This document shows positions 22,869 through 31,701 of a stretch of DNA of 35,519 nucleotides, piece by piece. Origin of the DNA: Sphingobacteriales bacterium (lineage in GTDB: Bacteria > Bacteroidota > Bacteroidia > AKYH767-A > OLB10); NCBI GenBank assembly GCA_021299095.1, contig JAJTFW010000020.1, positions 1 through 35,519 on the forward strand. The letters are read 5' to 3'. The translations under genes were made by a program, and so were the position numbers. Under the pieces are notes generated by a model. It did not search any database. It was not told the origin of the DNA and saw nothing but the letters and a program-made list of their open reading frames with translations. Every line of letters begins with the position of its first letter. Within the stretch, counting starts at the first letter, position 1.

Positions 22869-25383
22869 TCAGAGGGTGTTCAGTGCTTCCTCAATGGCCC
22901 GAATCTTTGCCTCTGCATCCGTTTTTTTCTTCTGCTCAATGGCAATCACTTCCGGCTTGGCATTTGAAACAAAACGTTCGTTTCCGAGCTTGGCCATGAC
23001 GGAACGTAAAAAGCCCTGAGTGTACTTTAATTCCTCCTCTAGCTTTGCACGTTCTGCCTGCTTGTCAACTTGCATGGTCATCGGTATGAAGCATTCCAGT
23101 TGCCCCGATAACAGTGCGAATGCATCGGCCGGTTTGGAATCAACGATGGAAATATCCTCGCAATTCGCCAGCTTGGTAATCGCGGAGCCAAATTGTTCGA
23201 TAGCTGCCGGCGTCTTCTCCGAGCGTATGATAAGGCGCAAACTTTCCTTGGGGCTGATGGACTTCGACTGCCTGAATGCACGGATATCGGCAATCAACTG
23301 TGAAGCCGCATTAAAGTTGTTGAGCGAGTCGCTGTCGTATCCTGCTTTGTTGGGCCATTTCGAAACGATGATGTCATCGTTGCGTTCGCGCAACAGGTGC
23401 CAGAGTTCCTCCGTGATAAAGGGCATGAACGGATGGAGGATGGCAAGCAATTGTTCGAAGTAATCGATTGTAACTTTCAGCGATTCGGGATCGATGGGTT
23501 GCTGATATGCTGGCTTGATCAGCTCGAGGTACCATGCGCAGAAATCATCCCAGACCAATTTATACGTCGCCATCAACGCATCCGATATCCGCAACTTTGA
23601 ATAATGGTCGTTGATTTCTTCAAGGGCCTGCGAGAGCCTCGATTCGAACCAGTGGATGGCCGATCGGTTGACTTCATTCATAGATGCCTGTTCGTCTACA
23701 GGCCATCCTTTAATTAAACGGAAGGCGTTCCAGATCTTGTTGCTGAAATTGCGGCCTTGTTCACACAGTGATTCATCAAACAGCAGGTCGTTACCGGCAG
23801 GCGAGGAGAAGAGCATGCCAACGCGGACACCATCTGCGCCATACTGCGCAATGAGATCCAACGGGTCCGGTGAATTCCCAAGCGATTTGCTCATTTTCCG
23901 TCCGAGTTTGTCACGGACGATTCCCGTGAGGTACACATTCCGGAAGGGGCGTTCGCCACGGTACTCGTAGCCGGCCATGATCATGCGCGCGATCCAGAAG
24001 AACAGAATTTCCGGTGCAGAAACCAGGTCGTTGGTCGGGTAGTAGTAGCGTATATCCGGATTGTTGGGGTCCTTGAATCCATCAAATACGGAAATGGGCC
24101 ACAGCCATGAACTGAACCAGGTGTCGAGTACATCTTCATCCTGCCGGATCGAGTGAAGTTCGGCTTGTGTTTACGAATTTCTCGGGGTGTAGCTTTACCT
24201 CGCCGTTGAGTACCGCATCGAGTGCCGGTTTGGAGAACTCCTTCATGCGGACGAACCACTGCATACTCAGTCGGGGTTCAATCACGGCATCGGTGCGCTC
24301 GCTATAGCCTACTTTGTTGGTGTAATCTTCCACTTTGACGATGTGTCCCAATGCATCAAGGTCTTTGACGATGCGTTTTCTGACAACGAATCGGTCTTCA
24401 CCTACATAATGCCCGGCAGCTTCACTCATGGTTCCGTCTGCATTCAGCGTATCGATCACCTCCAGTCCGTGCTTGGTGCCGAGTGTATAGTCGTTGATGT
24501 CGTGGGCAGGAGTAACCTTCAAGGCACCTGTTCCGAATTCCATCAGAATGTAATCGTCGAAAATCACCGGGACCCTGCGGTTTACCATCGGGATGATGGC
24601 TTGCTTTCCACGCAGGTGTGCATATCGGGGGTCGTCGGGGTGTACACACACTGCTGTATCGCCCAGAATCGTTTCCGGACGCACAGTGGCGATGGTAATG
24701 CTTTCTCCCGCATCGAATTTTCGTTGTACCGCTGTGGCATCAGTGGCGTCGAACGGTTCGTCAGGCCCAACCAGGACGTAGCGTACATAGACCAACTTCG
24801 ACTGTACTTCCTTGTGGATCACTTCTTCATCACTGATGGCGGTAAGTCCGGCCGGATCCCAGTTCACCATACGTAGCCCGCGATAGATATAGCCTTTGCG
24901 GTGCAGATCGATGAATACATCAATCACGGCCTCGCTGAGGTCCTCTTCCATGGTGAATCGCGTGCGATCCCAATCACAGGACGCGCCGAGTTTTTTCAAC
25001 TGTTCGAGAATGATACCACCGTATTTTTCTTTCCATTCCCAGGCATAGCGCAGAAATTCTTCCCTGCTGAGGTCGGCTTTACGGATTCCTTTTTCACGCA
25101 ACATCTGAACTACCTTGGCTTCGGTGGCAATGGATGCATGATCGGTTCCGGGTACCCAGCAGGCATTTTTCCCCAACATTCTAGCCCGGCGGATCATCAC
25201 ATCCTGCAAGGTGTTGTTGAGCATGTGACCCATGTGCAGTACGCCGGTCACATTGGGCGGGGGGATGACAATGGTGTACGGTTCGCGTTCATCCGGAACG
25301 GAACGGAAGTATCCTTTTTGAAGCCAGTGTGAATACCAGCGTTGTTCGGCTTGCGCAGGTTGAAAGGTCTTTGGAATCTCCAT
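22869..25383 (-). pseudogene. valS: Valyl-tRNA synthetase with internal deletion and frameshift
   Basis: The N-terminal part (25383 to about 24166) encodes about 406 good ValRS residues, including the [15 protein letters not shown] (HIGH-type) motif and the editing domain, and ends [11 protein letters not shown]. It then runs into nine unrelated residues and a stop at 24136-24138. ValRS sequence resumes in another frame from about 24167 as [20 protein letters not shown], and continues through GRKMSKSLGNSPDPLDLI to the C-terminal coiled coil. By comparison with the family, about 40-50 residues are missing at the join, including the conserved DWxISRQxxWGxxIP signature. Both flanks are otherwise intact. 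ValRS is essential, so either this is a sequence or assembly error or the cell has another copy. The start is supported by the -7 box at 25419-25426. Confidence 0.9.
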
Positions 25384-25418
25384 AATCAGTCGTGTGGCCT
25401 GGTATTCCGGGCCGTCAC

Positions 25419-25426
25419 CAAAGATA
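25419..25426 (-). promoter_or_regulatory. -7 box for valS
   Basis: TATCTTTG (25426 to 25419, minus strand) matches the consensus exactly and lies 35 bases before the valS start. Confidence 0.55.
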
Positions 25427-25551
25427 GCGAATCACCCTGCTCAGGGATTTCGATTTCTCCTCTGATATTCACGGAGGTGTGTTGCTTTTTCTGAGCCTTT
25501 GTTTGGCTTTTCTGGTCTTTCATTCCGGATTCCACCTGAACCGAATTCCCT

Positions 25552-25559
25552 TACTTTTA
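25552..25559 (+). promoter_or_regulatory. -7 box abutting the symporter start
   Basis: TACTTTTA lies six bases before ATG 25566. It matches TAnnTTTG except for the final base. Confidence 0.35.
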
Positions 25560-25565
25560 CAAGCT

Positions 25566-26801
25566 ATGAAAATCAACCTCACCGGCCGGATCTTCATCGG
25601 CATGCTTGCCGGAATCCTGACCGGATTCATCGTTCGTGAAGTGTATCCCGAACCGTCCGACTTTCAGGCTTTTGCTGATGGGGTTCAGATTCTGAGCGAC
25701 ATATTTCTGCGGCTGATCAAAATGATCATCGCGCCGCTCGTGTTCAGTACCCTTGTTTATGGAGTGGCCAAGGTGGGTGATTTCAAAGCCGTTGGCCGAA
25801 TCGGATTGAAGACGATTTTGTATTTCCAATTCGCCACTATCCTGGCTCTTGCGCTTGGTCTTTTGTTGGTGAATGTGTTTGAACCCGGTCATGTGATGCA
25901 ATTGCCGCTGCCTGCGCAGGAGGCCAGCAGCGGAGTGGCCAGCAAGGTTCCGCAACTGAAGGAGTTCATTACCCACGTGATTCCGAAAAGCGTGGTTGAA
26001 GCCATGGCCAACAATGAAATTCTGCCCATCGTGGTCTTCTCCCTGTTCTTCGGCATAGCTGCCGCGTCCATGGGCGAGAAAGCGAAAGTGGTTGTGAATG
26101 CAATGGATGCACTTGGGCATATCATGTTCAAGGTGACCAATTACGTCATGCAGTTTGCACCCTTCGGTGTGTTCGGTGCTATTGCAGCAGTTGTTGCCAA
26201 GCAGGGGCTCGGTATCATTGGAGGATACTTGTACCTCATCGTGTGCTTTTATACAGGCTTACTGTTTTTCGGCTTGGTTATTTTGGGTCTGATTTGTGTT
26301 TCGTTGCGCATTCCATTTTTGCGCCTACTTCGCGAAATCAAGGAGCCGATTCTGCTCGCTTTCTCCACTGCGTCCAGTGAATCGGCCTTCCCCAAAACAG
26401 TTGAGGCCCTGGAGAAATACGGGTGCAGCAACCGCATTATCAGTTTTGTGCTACCACTGGGTTATTCATTCAACCTCGATGGTTCGATCATGTACATGAC
26501 CTTTGCAACGGTGTTCATTGCACAGTCCTATGGTATCGAATTGAGCCTGTCTCAGGAAATCACCATGATGCTGATGCTGCTGGTGACCAGCAAAGGGATG
26601 GCGGGTGTGCCCAGGGCTTCGCTTGTGGTGATTGCCGGCATGCTGTCGGCTTTCCAGATTCCCGAGGCCGGACTCCTCCTCTTGCTAGGGATTGATCAGA
26701 TTCTGGATATGGGTCGTTCCGCTACAAACGTAATAGGTAATGCAGTAGCCACGGCGGTTGTCAGCAAGTGGGAAGGCGAATTGAAGACGTCGGAATCTTA
26801 A
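25566..26801 (+). CDS. Dicarboxylate/amino acid:cation symporter (SDF family)
   Basis: This protein of 411 residues belongs to the GltP/DctA family. It has the N-terminal MKINLTGRIFIGMLAGILTGF helix, the serine-rich hairpin AFSTASSESAFP, the transmembrane-7 motif NLDGSIMYMTFA, a second hairpin segment KGMAGVPRASLVV, and DMGRSATNVIGNAVAT with the substrate-coordinating Asp, Arg and Asn. It imports acidic amino acids or C4-dicarboxylates with Na+ or H+. The exact substrate is uncertain. I chose ATG 25566 because it matches the family start; an upstream GTG (25479) would add 29 hydrophobic residues with no family support. Its stop overlaps the convergent NlpE-like gene by 4 bases. Confidence 0.93.
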   Translation: MKINLTGRIFIGMLAGILTGFIVREVYPEPSDFQAFADGVQILSDIFLRLIKMIIAPLVFSTLVYGVAKVGDFKAVGRIGLKTILYFQFATILALALGLLLVNVFEPGHVMQLPLPAQEASSGVASKVPQLKEFITHVIPKSVVEAMANNEILPIVVFSLFFGIAAASMGEKAKVVVNAMDALGHIMFKVTNYVMQFAPFGVFGAIAAVVAKQGLGIIGGYLYLIVCFYTGLLFFGLVILGLICVSLRIPFLRLLREIKEPILLAFSTASSESAFPKTVEALEKYGCSNRIISFVLPLGYSFNLDGSIMYMTFATVFIAQSYGIELSLSQEITMMLMLLVTSKGMAGVPRASLVVIAGMLSAFQIPEAGLLLLLGIDQILDMGRSATNVIGNAVATAVVSKWEGELKTSES

Positions 26802-27283
26802 CGTCTTTTGAGGCTGTTGTTTTTTCCGCTAACCGGATTTATGCCATCCAGATCAAGCAGAATTAACAAGGTGTCGCCACTGGTCTGGAATCCAAAATTA
26901 TTTGATCCACCGTTCGGTTTCAGTCTCAACGCTGTCCTTAGACCATCCTGCATCATTGATCGTGAAAAAGCGCCGTTTTCTTCTGTTGCGCGGCTTTTTC
27001 CTTTGGTGACGAGGTATTCCTGTTTCAATCGATAGGTCAAACTATCCTCGTGGATCCTCAGGGTGGTCAGTACGCCCGGGCAGTCCTGGCAGGGTAAAAT
27101 GCCCTCGTAAAATTTAACGGCGTTTGCGGCATTCAATTGCTCAAAGAAATCCGTATCAACGGTATCGACAGTTACCTCGCCTTCATCTTCGCGGGTGTTG
27201 CAGGATGTGCCCGTCGCGGCGATTAACAAGCCAATGGGCAACACGAAAGCCAGTCCACCGGTTATTTTCAGAAAACGGTTCAT
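26798..27283 (-). CDS. NlpE-like lipoprotein
   Basis: This 161-residue protein has an N-terminal hydrophobic segment ending in GTSC, with Cys28 as a probable lipid-modified residue. The mature part has the NlpE N-terminal pattern: FYEGILPCQDCPGVLTTLRI with the CxxC pair Cys65/Cys68, then DSLTYRLKQEYLV. In E. coli NlpE senses envelope and copper stress and signals to CpxA; here no Cpx gene is adjacent. It is shorter than E. coli NlpE and has only the N-terminal domain. It ends inside the last codons of the symporter gene on the other strand. Confidence 0.8.
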   Translation of the reverse strand: MNRFLKITGGLAFVLPIGLLIAATGTSCNTREDEGEVTVDTVDTDFFEQLNAANAVKFYEGILPCQDCPGVLTTLRIHEDSLTYRLKQEYLVTKGKSRATEENGAFSRSMMQDGLRTALRLKPNGGSNNFGFQTSGDTLLILLDLDGINPVSGKNNSLKRR

Positions 27284-27289
27284 GGGTGG

Positions 27290-27297
27290 TAAATGTA
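27290..27297 (-). promoter_or_regulatory. Possible -7 box for the NlpE-like gene
   Basis: TACATTTA (27297 to 27290, minus strand) is six bases before the start codon and matches TAnnTTTG except for the last base. Confidence 0.3.
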
Positions 27298-27313
27298 CAC
27301 AATTTTCCGCTTT

Positions 27314-29968
27314 CTATTTTTTCTTGAACAACCCATTCAGGGCATCCTTGGCCTGCTTTTCAGCTTCTTTTTTTAGCCGTTCTTTTTCTTGTCGGGCTTT
27401 CTCTTCCGCATCTTTTTTGAGTTTGTCCGCTTCCCTTTTAGCCCGGTCTTCCGCTTCTTTTTTCAGTTTATCCGCCTCTGCTTTGGCCTGTTCTTCCAGC
27501 GCTTTTTTCTGTTGTTCGATCAGTGCTTTCGCATCGTCCTTCAGTTTGCTTGTGGCAGCAGAGGCCAGGTTTTTCAAATCGGTTTTGATGACTGGGTCAC
27601 TCACGGTACCACCGATACCAACCTGCAGGGGAATTGATTTTCCGAGGCTCAAGTTCGCACCGCTGGCGTTGGCTTTGCTCAGGAGGGACGTGATGGCCTG
27701 ATTGGTGCCACCGGGTAGTCCGGAGCTCGGTAATTCCATCAATACGGTGTAGTCTATCCGTTGGTCGAACGAGCTTGAACCGAATACAGTGCAGGGGATT
27801 CCGCCCAGGCTCACCTTAAACGGCTCAGTGCTGATTTTCCCATCCTTAAAACTGAAACTGATGTTCACATCACTTACAGGCAGTGCTTTGAACTGCTCAA
27901 GCTTGGTTGCCTCTGCCACTTTTACCAGCGGTTTGAAATTTCGGATTGTAACACCCTTCGTACTTAGTTTTCCGTATCCGCTCATCGAGTTCAAATCGGG
28001 CGACATGTGTTCATCCAGGTCCGACATGTAGGTCATTGTAGCGCTGTAACGGCCACTGGCCTGTTTCATTATGGCTGCCATTTTGCCTGCTGTCGGGAAG
28101 GTGTTCACGGTTTCGGTGATGTCCGCATCACGAACGTCCAAACTGAAATCTACATTCGCCTTGCGGAGCGTTTTGGTTGCATAGCTTCCGTTGATACGGA
28201 CATGCCCTCCGATCAGGTCGCAGTCCATGTCGCGGAGCCGTATGGTTTGATCGGCAACCTCCAGGCTGCCTTGCAGAGCAGAAGCCTTGATGTCGCCCAT
28301 TTTCAAAAGACCGATGCGTGCGTTGATGGTGAAATCAATCCAGTCGGGAACTTCGATGAGACTCAAAGCGGAGGTGTCCGTTGCACTGGTGCTGCTGTCG
28401 GCCGATGTCATGCCAAGGGCATCAAGATCGATTTGTGGACTACTGATGCTCAACTGCCCGGACAGGGTTGTGTCGTTGATCAAATGCTGGATCAGATTGT
28501 CCAGGTGTCCGGTCGCAGTGAGGTTGTTTACCCCTTTTCTGAAACTGAATGCATCAAGCGATACCCGTTGCGGGTTGAAACTCATTTTGCAGACAGCAAT
28601 TTCTGTTGGAATGGGATCGGTTGCTGTCTTGTACTTGATTTGATTCAGTTCAAGTGCGCCGGAGGCAGCGAATGAATCGTATTGTTTGTTGTTGAGTGCC
28701 GACACCTGTCCTTTGAATTGCAGGTTGCTGTTAATTCTTCCGCTGATGGAAGTGCCTTGCTCAAGTGGTACCAGCGAACGGATGTTGTCCAGGTTTACCG
28801 CGCCTCTGATTTCCCCGTCTAGCGCTGCATCACTTACGGGTGTGCGTACCGATAGCCGGGCATCGAAGGGTTCAGCTCCCAACTCGACGTGGAATTTTTT
28901 CAAGTCGATACGGGTGTGATCCGGAACACCATCCGGATTTTCAACCAGCAAATTGATGTTTACGTTGTTGATGCCGGTGGGGAGCGAAGGGTAACGGAAT
29001 TGTCCCCTTTCAACCATCAAGCCCAATTTGAATCCGGGCATCGACAGGCTGTCGTAAACGCCTTTCAAACTTATGTCAAGAGCGATTTTGCCCGAGGCTT
29101 TGGCATCGGCGAATTGTTCGGTGTACAAGCCCGGAACAAGAGACATCAGAGCGGAGAAATCCGCTTTCTTCAACGCAAAGGCAAGGTCCATCTTGATGGC
29201 ATCTTCCGGCATTTCCACCCATCCGTTCATTCCCAGTTGAAGTGTGTTGAGTTGTAATTCGTTGTCGAGGAATGTAAAGCGCATGCGTTCCATATCCATG
29301 TTCAGGTCGGCACGGAGGCTGGTTTTAACCCGGTTTAGATAATGGACACCACCGTACCAAAGATTACTTTCCGCAATTTGGCTGCTGGTGCTGAGGGTGA
29401 ATATTTTCTCGGTGAAATCTCCGTTCCCCTCAGTATTCAGGCCGGCCAATTGCAGTTTCATGCCCATTTCATGGTCATGATAACTGATCCGGCTATCCGA
29501 AATCCGAAACGAATTGAGGGCAGCTTTGAAGGGACTTGCGGCCGGATCGCCTGTGGATGGTGTACTATCGGGAAGTGTGATGTCCCAGTTGGCCCTGCCA
29601 TCTTTGAGCACGATGAAATTTAATAGGGCCTTGTCGAGGCTGATGCCTCGCACTTCAATCGTCGTTCCGCGAATGACGCTCATCAGATCGAGGGTGATGG
29701 ACAATTCATTGGCATGGATCAGGGTATCCGCATCAAAGTCTCCCTTTCCGGTAATTGAAAGCGCACTCACGCCGAGATTCAGATTCGGAAAAGACCGGAT
29801 GAGGCTAAGGCTGACGTCACCGAACTCGAGCTTCGCATTGAGATTCTTATTGGCCTCTTCCTTGATCATTCCCGCAATGCGGTCCTTGTAAAGAAGCGGG
29901 ATAACAATAAGGGCGGAAAGCAGGAGTACGACAAATGAGCTTACTCCGATGATTATTTTTTTACGCAT
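27314..29968 (-). CDS. AsmA-like envelope protein
   Basis: This protein of 884 residues has one N-terminal membrane helix (MRKKIIIGVSSFVVLLLSAL) and a very long periplasmic region typical of AsmA/TamB-like proteins: LNAKLEFGDVSLSLIRSFPNLNL near the start and VSLGGIPCTVFGSSSFDQRIDY near the end of the folded part. Proteins of this type form long grooves and are thought to move lipids between membranes or affect outer-membrane assembly. The last 65 or so residues form a lysine-, glutamate- and alanine-rich helical tail with three 15-residue repeats. I chose ATG 29968, eight codons inside the longest frame, because the membrane helix starts there. It is downstream of aroC on the same strand, 87 bases away. 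Confidence 0.85.
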   Translation of the reverse strand: MRKKIIIGVSSFVVLLLSALIVIPLLYKDRIAGMIKEEANKNLNAKLEFGDVSLSLIRSFPNLNLGVSALSITGKGDFDADTLIHANELSITLDLMSVIRGTTIEVRGISLDKALLNFIVLKDGRANWDITLPDSTPSTGDPAASPFKAALNSFRISDSRISYHDHEMGMKLQLAGLNTEGNGDFTEKIFTLSTSSQIAESNLWYGGVHYLNRVKTSLRADLNMDMERMRFTFLDNELQLNTLQLGMNGWVEMPEDAIKMDLAFALKKADFSALMSLVPGLYTEQFADAKASGKIALDISLKGVYDSLSMPGFKLGLMVERGQFRYPSLPTGINNVNINLLVENPDGVPDHTRIDLKKFHVELGAEPFDARLSVRTPVSDAALDGEIRGAVNLDNIRSLVPLEQGTSISGRINSNLQFKGQVSALNNKQYDSFAASGALELNQIKYKTATDPIPTEIAVCKMSFNPQRVSLDAFSFRKGVNNLTATGHLDNLIQHLINDTTLSGQLSISSPQIDLDALGMTSADSSTSATDTSALSLIEVPDWIDFTINARIGLLKMGDIKASALQGSLEVADQTIRLRDMDCDLIGGHVRINGSYATKTLRKANVDFSLDVRDADITETVNTFPTAGKMAAIMKQASGRYSATMTYMSDLDEHMSPDLNSMSGYGKLSTKGVTIRNFKPLVKVAEATKLEQFKALPVSDVNISFSFKDGKISTEPFKVSLGGIPCTVFGSSSFDQRIDYTVLMELPSSGLPGGTNQAITSLLSKANASGANLSLGKSIPLQVGIGGTVSDPVIKTDLKNLASAATSKLKDDAKALIEQQKKALEEQAKAEADKLKKEAEDRAKREADKLKKDAEEKARQEKERLKKEAEKQAKDALNGLFKKK
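27335..27469 (-). repeat. Three tandem 15-residue charged repeats in the AsmA-like tail
   Basis: The units KLKKEAEDRAKREAD, KLKKDAEEKARQEKE and RLKKEAEKQAKDALN lie head to tail, a 45-base period in DNA. The composition predicts a long charged helix or coiled coil. A preceding partial unit (ALEEQAKAEAD) suggests growth by duplication. Confidence 0.75.
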
Positions 29969-30012
29969 GGTTATAAAACGCTGATCATGCAAAATTCGTG
30001 TCCTGCGCGGGA

Positions 30013-30020
30013 TAAATGTA
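30013..30020 (-). promoter_or_regulatory. Possible -7 box for the AsmA-like gene
   Basis: TACATTTA (30020 to 30013, minus strand) lies 44 bases before the start and is flanked by a 5-bp inverted repeat (CGCGG/CCGCG). Weak evidence. Confidence 0.25.
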
Positions 30021-30055
30021 CCGCGTAGACAGAAGTTTATCCACGGTGGGCTGAT

Positions 30056-31150
30056 TTATATCCTTGCGCTTCTGTTGAGCAGCAGGTGGTCGGCCAGTAC
30101 AAGAGCGCACATGGCCTCTACAATCGGTACTGCCCGGGGAACCACACAGGCATCGTGCCTGCCTTTTCCTTCCACGTTTACGGCATTGCCGCGGCTGTCG
30201 ACACTCTGCTGGTCTTGCATAATGGTCGATACCGGTCGAAAAGCCACACGGAATACAACCGGTGAGCCGTTGGAAATGCCACCTTGGATGCCGCCACTGT
30301 GGTTGGTCTGTGTATGGAATTTTGGATGTCCGGATTCGTCTACAGTCGCTTCAATTGCGTCGTTGAACAAACTGCCAAGCATGCCTGCAGCCGCAAAACC
30401 ATCACCGCTTTCGAAGCCTTTGGCTGCATTGATTCCGAGCATGGCATGGGCCAGGTCGGCCTGCAGTTTATGAAATACCGGATTCCCAAGTCCTGCAGGA
30501 ACACCGTTGGAGATGCAGGTGATGATTCCCCCGCAGGTATCTCCCTGCGTCCGCAATTCATCCAGAAAGTGAATCATTTTTTCACTGGTCGCTGGATGCG
30601 GACAACGCACTGTGCTGGCATCTACTTCCTCGCGGGTGTAAAAGTCATCTGCTGTCGGCATGGCGTGAGGTCCTATGCTGCTAACGTATGCCGAAATTTC
30701 AATGCCTGCATGCGCGAGCAATTGCTTTGCAAGCGCCCCTGCCATCACCCGTGCGGCGGTTTCTCTGGCCGAACTTCTGCCCCCACCACGGTGATCCCGG
30801 TGTCCGTATTTCAGACTGTAGGTCATGTCGGCATGCCCCGGACGCCAATTGTCCTTGAGGTGTGCATAGTCTTCCGGGCGGGCATCCCCATTGGCGATGA
30901 ATAAGGCGATCGGACTTCCGGTTGTCTTATTTTCAAAAACGCCGCTCAGGATTTGCAAACGATCCGCTTCTTGCCTCGGACTCGCGTGTGCGGACTGTCC
31001 AGGCCTTCTCCGGTCGAGTTCCTGTTGAATCAGTTCGGGATCGATATGCAATCCGGCCGGGCAACCGTCAATTACAGTACCGACGCCAGGGCCATGTGAT
31101 TCGCCAAAGGTGCTGATACGGAAGAGATGACCGAATGAATTTCCCGACAT
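30056..31150 (-). CDS. aroC: Chorismate synthase
   Basis: This 364-residue enzyme converts EPSP to chorismate, using reduced flavin, in the last step of the shikimate pathway. The N-terminal NSFGHLFRISTFGESHGPG, the DRRRPGQS segment, RPGHADMTYSLKYGHRDHRGGGRSSARETAARV and C-terminal MCALVLADHLL are characteristic. The length is normal. No other aro gene is adjacent. Transcription is probably with or just after the GNAT gene, 26 bases upstream, although a box four bases before the start suggests its own promoter. Confidence 0.97.
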   Translation of the reverse strand: MSGNSFGHLFRISTFGESHGPGVGTVIDGCPAGLHIDPELIQQELDRRRPGQSAHASPRQEADRLQILSGVFENKTTGSPIALFIANGDARPEDYAHLKDNWRPGHADMTYSLKYGHRDHRGGGRSSARETAARVMAGALAKQLLAHAGIEISAYVSSIGPHAMPTADDFYTREEVDASTVRCPHPATSEKMIHFLDELRTQGDTCGGIITCISNGVPAGLGNPVFHKLQADLAHAMLGINAAKGFESGDGFAAAGMLGSLFNDAIEATVDESGHPKFHTQTNHSGGIQGGISNGSPVVFRVAFRPVSTIMQDQQSVDSRGNAVNVEGKGRHDACVVPRAVPIVEAMCALVLADHLLLNRSARI

Positions 31151-31154
31151 GGTT

Positions 31155-31162
31155 TAAAGGTA
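31155..31162 (-). promoter_or_regulatory. -7 box abutting the aroC start
   Basis: TACCTTTA (31162 to 31155, minus strand) is followed after four bases by the aroC ATG. It matches the consensus except for the last base. Confidence 0.4.
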
Positions 31163-31176
31163 AGGCGTACGTATGC

Positions 31177-31659
31177 TCAGTAGGTTTTAACCATCACAAA
31201 ATCATTCATGAAATACCCGGAGCCGATATCGAAATCAGCAGCATGGTCGATGCGGAATCCCCGGCTGAAATAGAAATTAATGGCCCGGATGTTCTTGCGG
31301 TTAACGGTCAATTTCATCGACTTGATACCCGCACATCTCGATTCAAGTTCGGCCATGAATTGAGCTCCGTGACCTTGACCATGCTTATTCAATTGAAGGT
31401 AGAACTTGTGTAGGAAAAAGTGGCCTACCGGCTCCTCGCTGACCGATGCATACCCCAGCTTTTCATCCCCATCTTCAAGCAAGTAGAAGCAATGACCAGC
31501 TTTCTGCTGATCGTTCAATGCCTCGTTCGAATAGCCTCTTTCGAGCATATACCGAATCTGTTCCTCACTGATGATTGCAGGGTAATACGCGTTCCAGATG
31601 GTTTCTGCCATGGTGGCGATGGATTGAAGTTGATCCGGTCCGGCGATGTTAACCTGCAT
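31177..31659 (-). CDS. GNAT-family N-acetyltransferase
   Basis: This protein of 160 residues has the GNAT fold. The acetyl-CoA loop is KHGQGHGAQFMAEL, and LTVNRKNIRAINFYFSRGF gives the typical asparagine and tyrosine motif of the C-terminal half. The substrate is unknown. I chose the ATG at 31659 because MQVNIAGPDQLQSIATMAE is a normal GNAT opening and a -7 box lies four bases upstream. A longer frame would run back into the ABC-F gene on the other strand. It is divergent from the ABC-F gene with 42 bases between starts. Confidence 0.87.
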   Translation of the reverse strand: MQVNIAGPDQLQSIATMAETIWNAYYPAIISEEQIRYMLERGYSNEALNDQQKAGHCFYLLEDGDEKLGYASVSEEPVGHFFLHKFYLQLNKHGQGHGAQFMAELESRCAGIKSMKLTVNRKNIRAINFYFSRGFRIDHAADFDIGSGYFMNDFVMVKTY

Positions 31660-31663
31660 GTGG

Positions 31664-31671
31664 CAAAGATA
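31664..31671 (-). promoter_or_regulatory. -7 box abutting the GNAT start
   Basis: TATCTTTG (31671 to 31664, minus strand) is followed by CCAC and then ATG. It is an exact consensus match and decides the start codon. Confidence 0.55.
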
Positions 31672-31689
31672 GGGCTGCCGGCCAAGCCG

Positions 31690-31697
31690 TACCTTTG
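31690..31697 (+). promoter_or_regulatory. -7 box abutting the ABC-F start
   Basis: TACCTTTG is followed by CACC and then ATG 31702. It is an exact consensus match, mirrors the GNAT box 18 bases away, and decides the start codon. Confidence 0.55.
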
Positions 31698-31701
31698 CAC
31701 C

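Noticed and set aside
24130-24175. Programmed ribosomal frameshift in valS
   Set aside because: A simple shift would join the frames but cannot restore the missing ISRQ/WGxxIP segment; I see no slippery heptamer or strong downstream structure at the join.
25479-25565. GTG start giving the symporter 29 more residues
   Set aside because: The added residues do not match the family, while MKINLTGRIF at 25566 is a typical SDF-family start.
31420-31701. A 94-residue N-terminal extension of the ABC-F protein
   Set aside because: It overlaps the divergent GNAT gene, has no family match, and lies upstream of the -7 box at 31690-31697.
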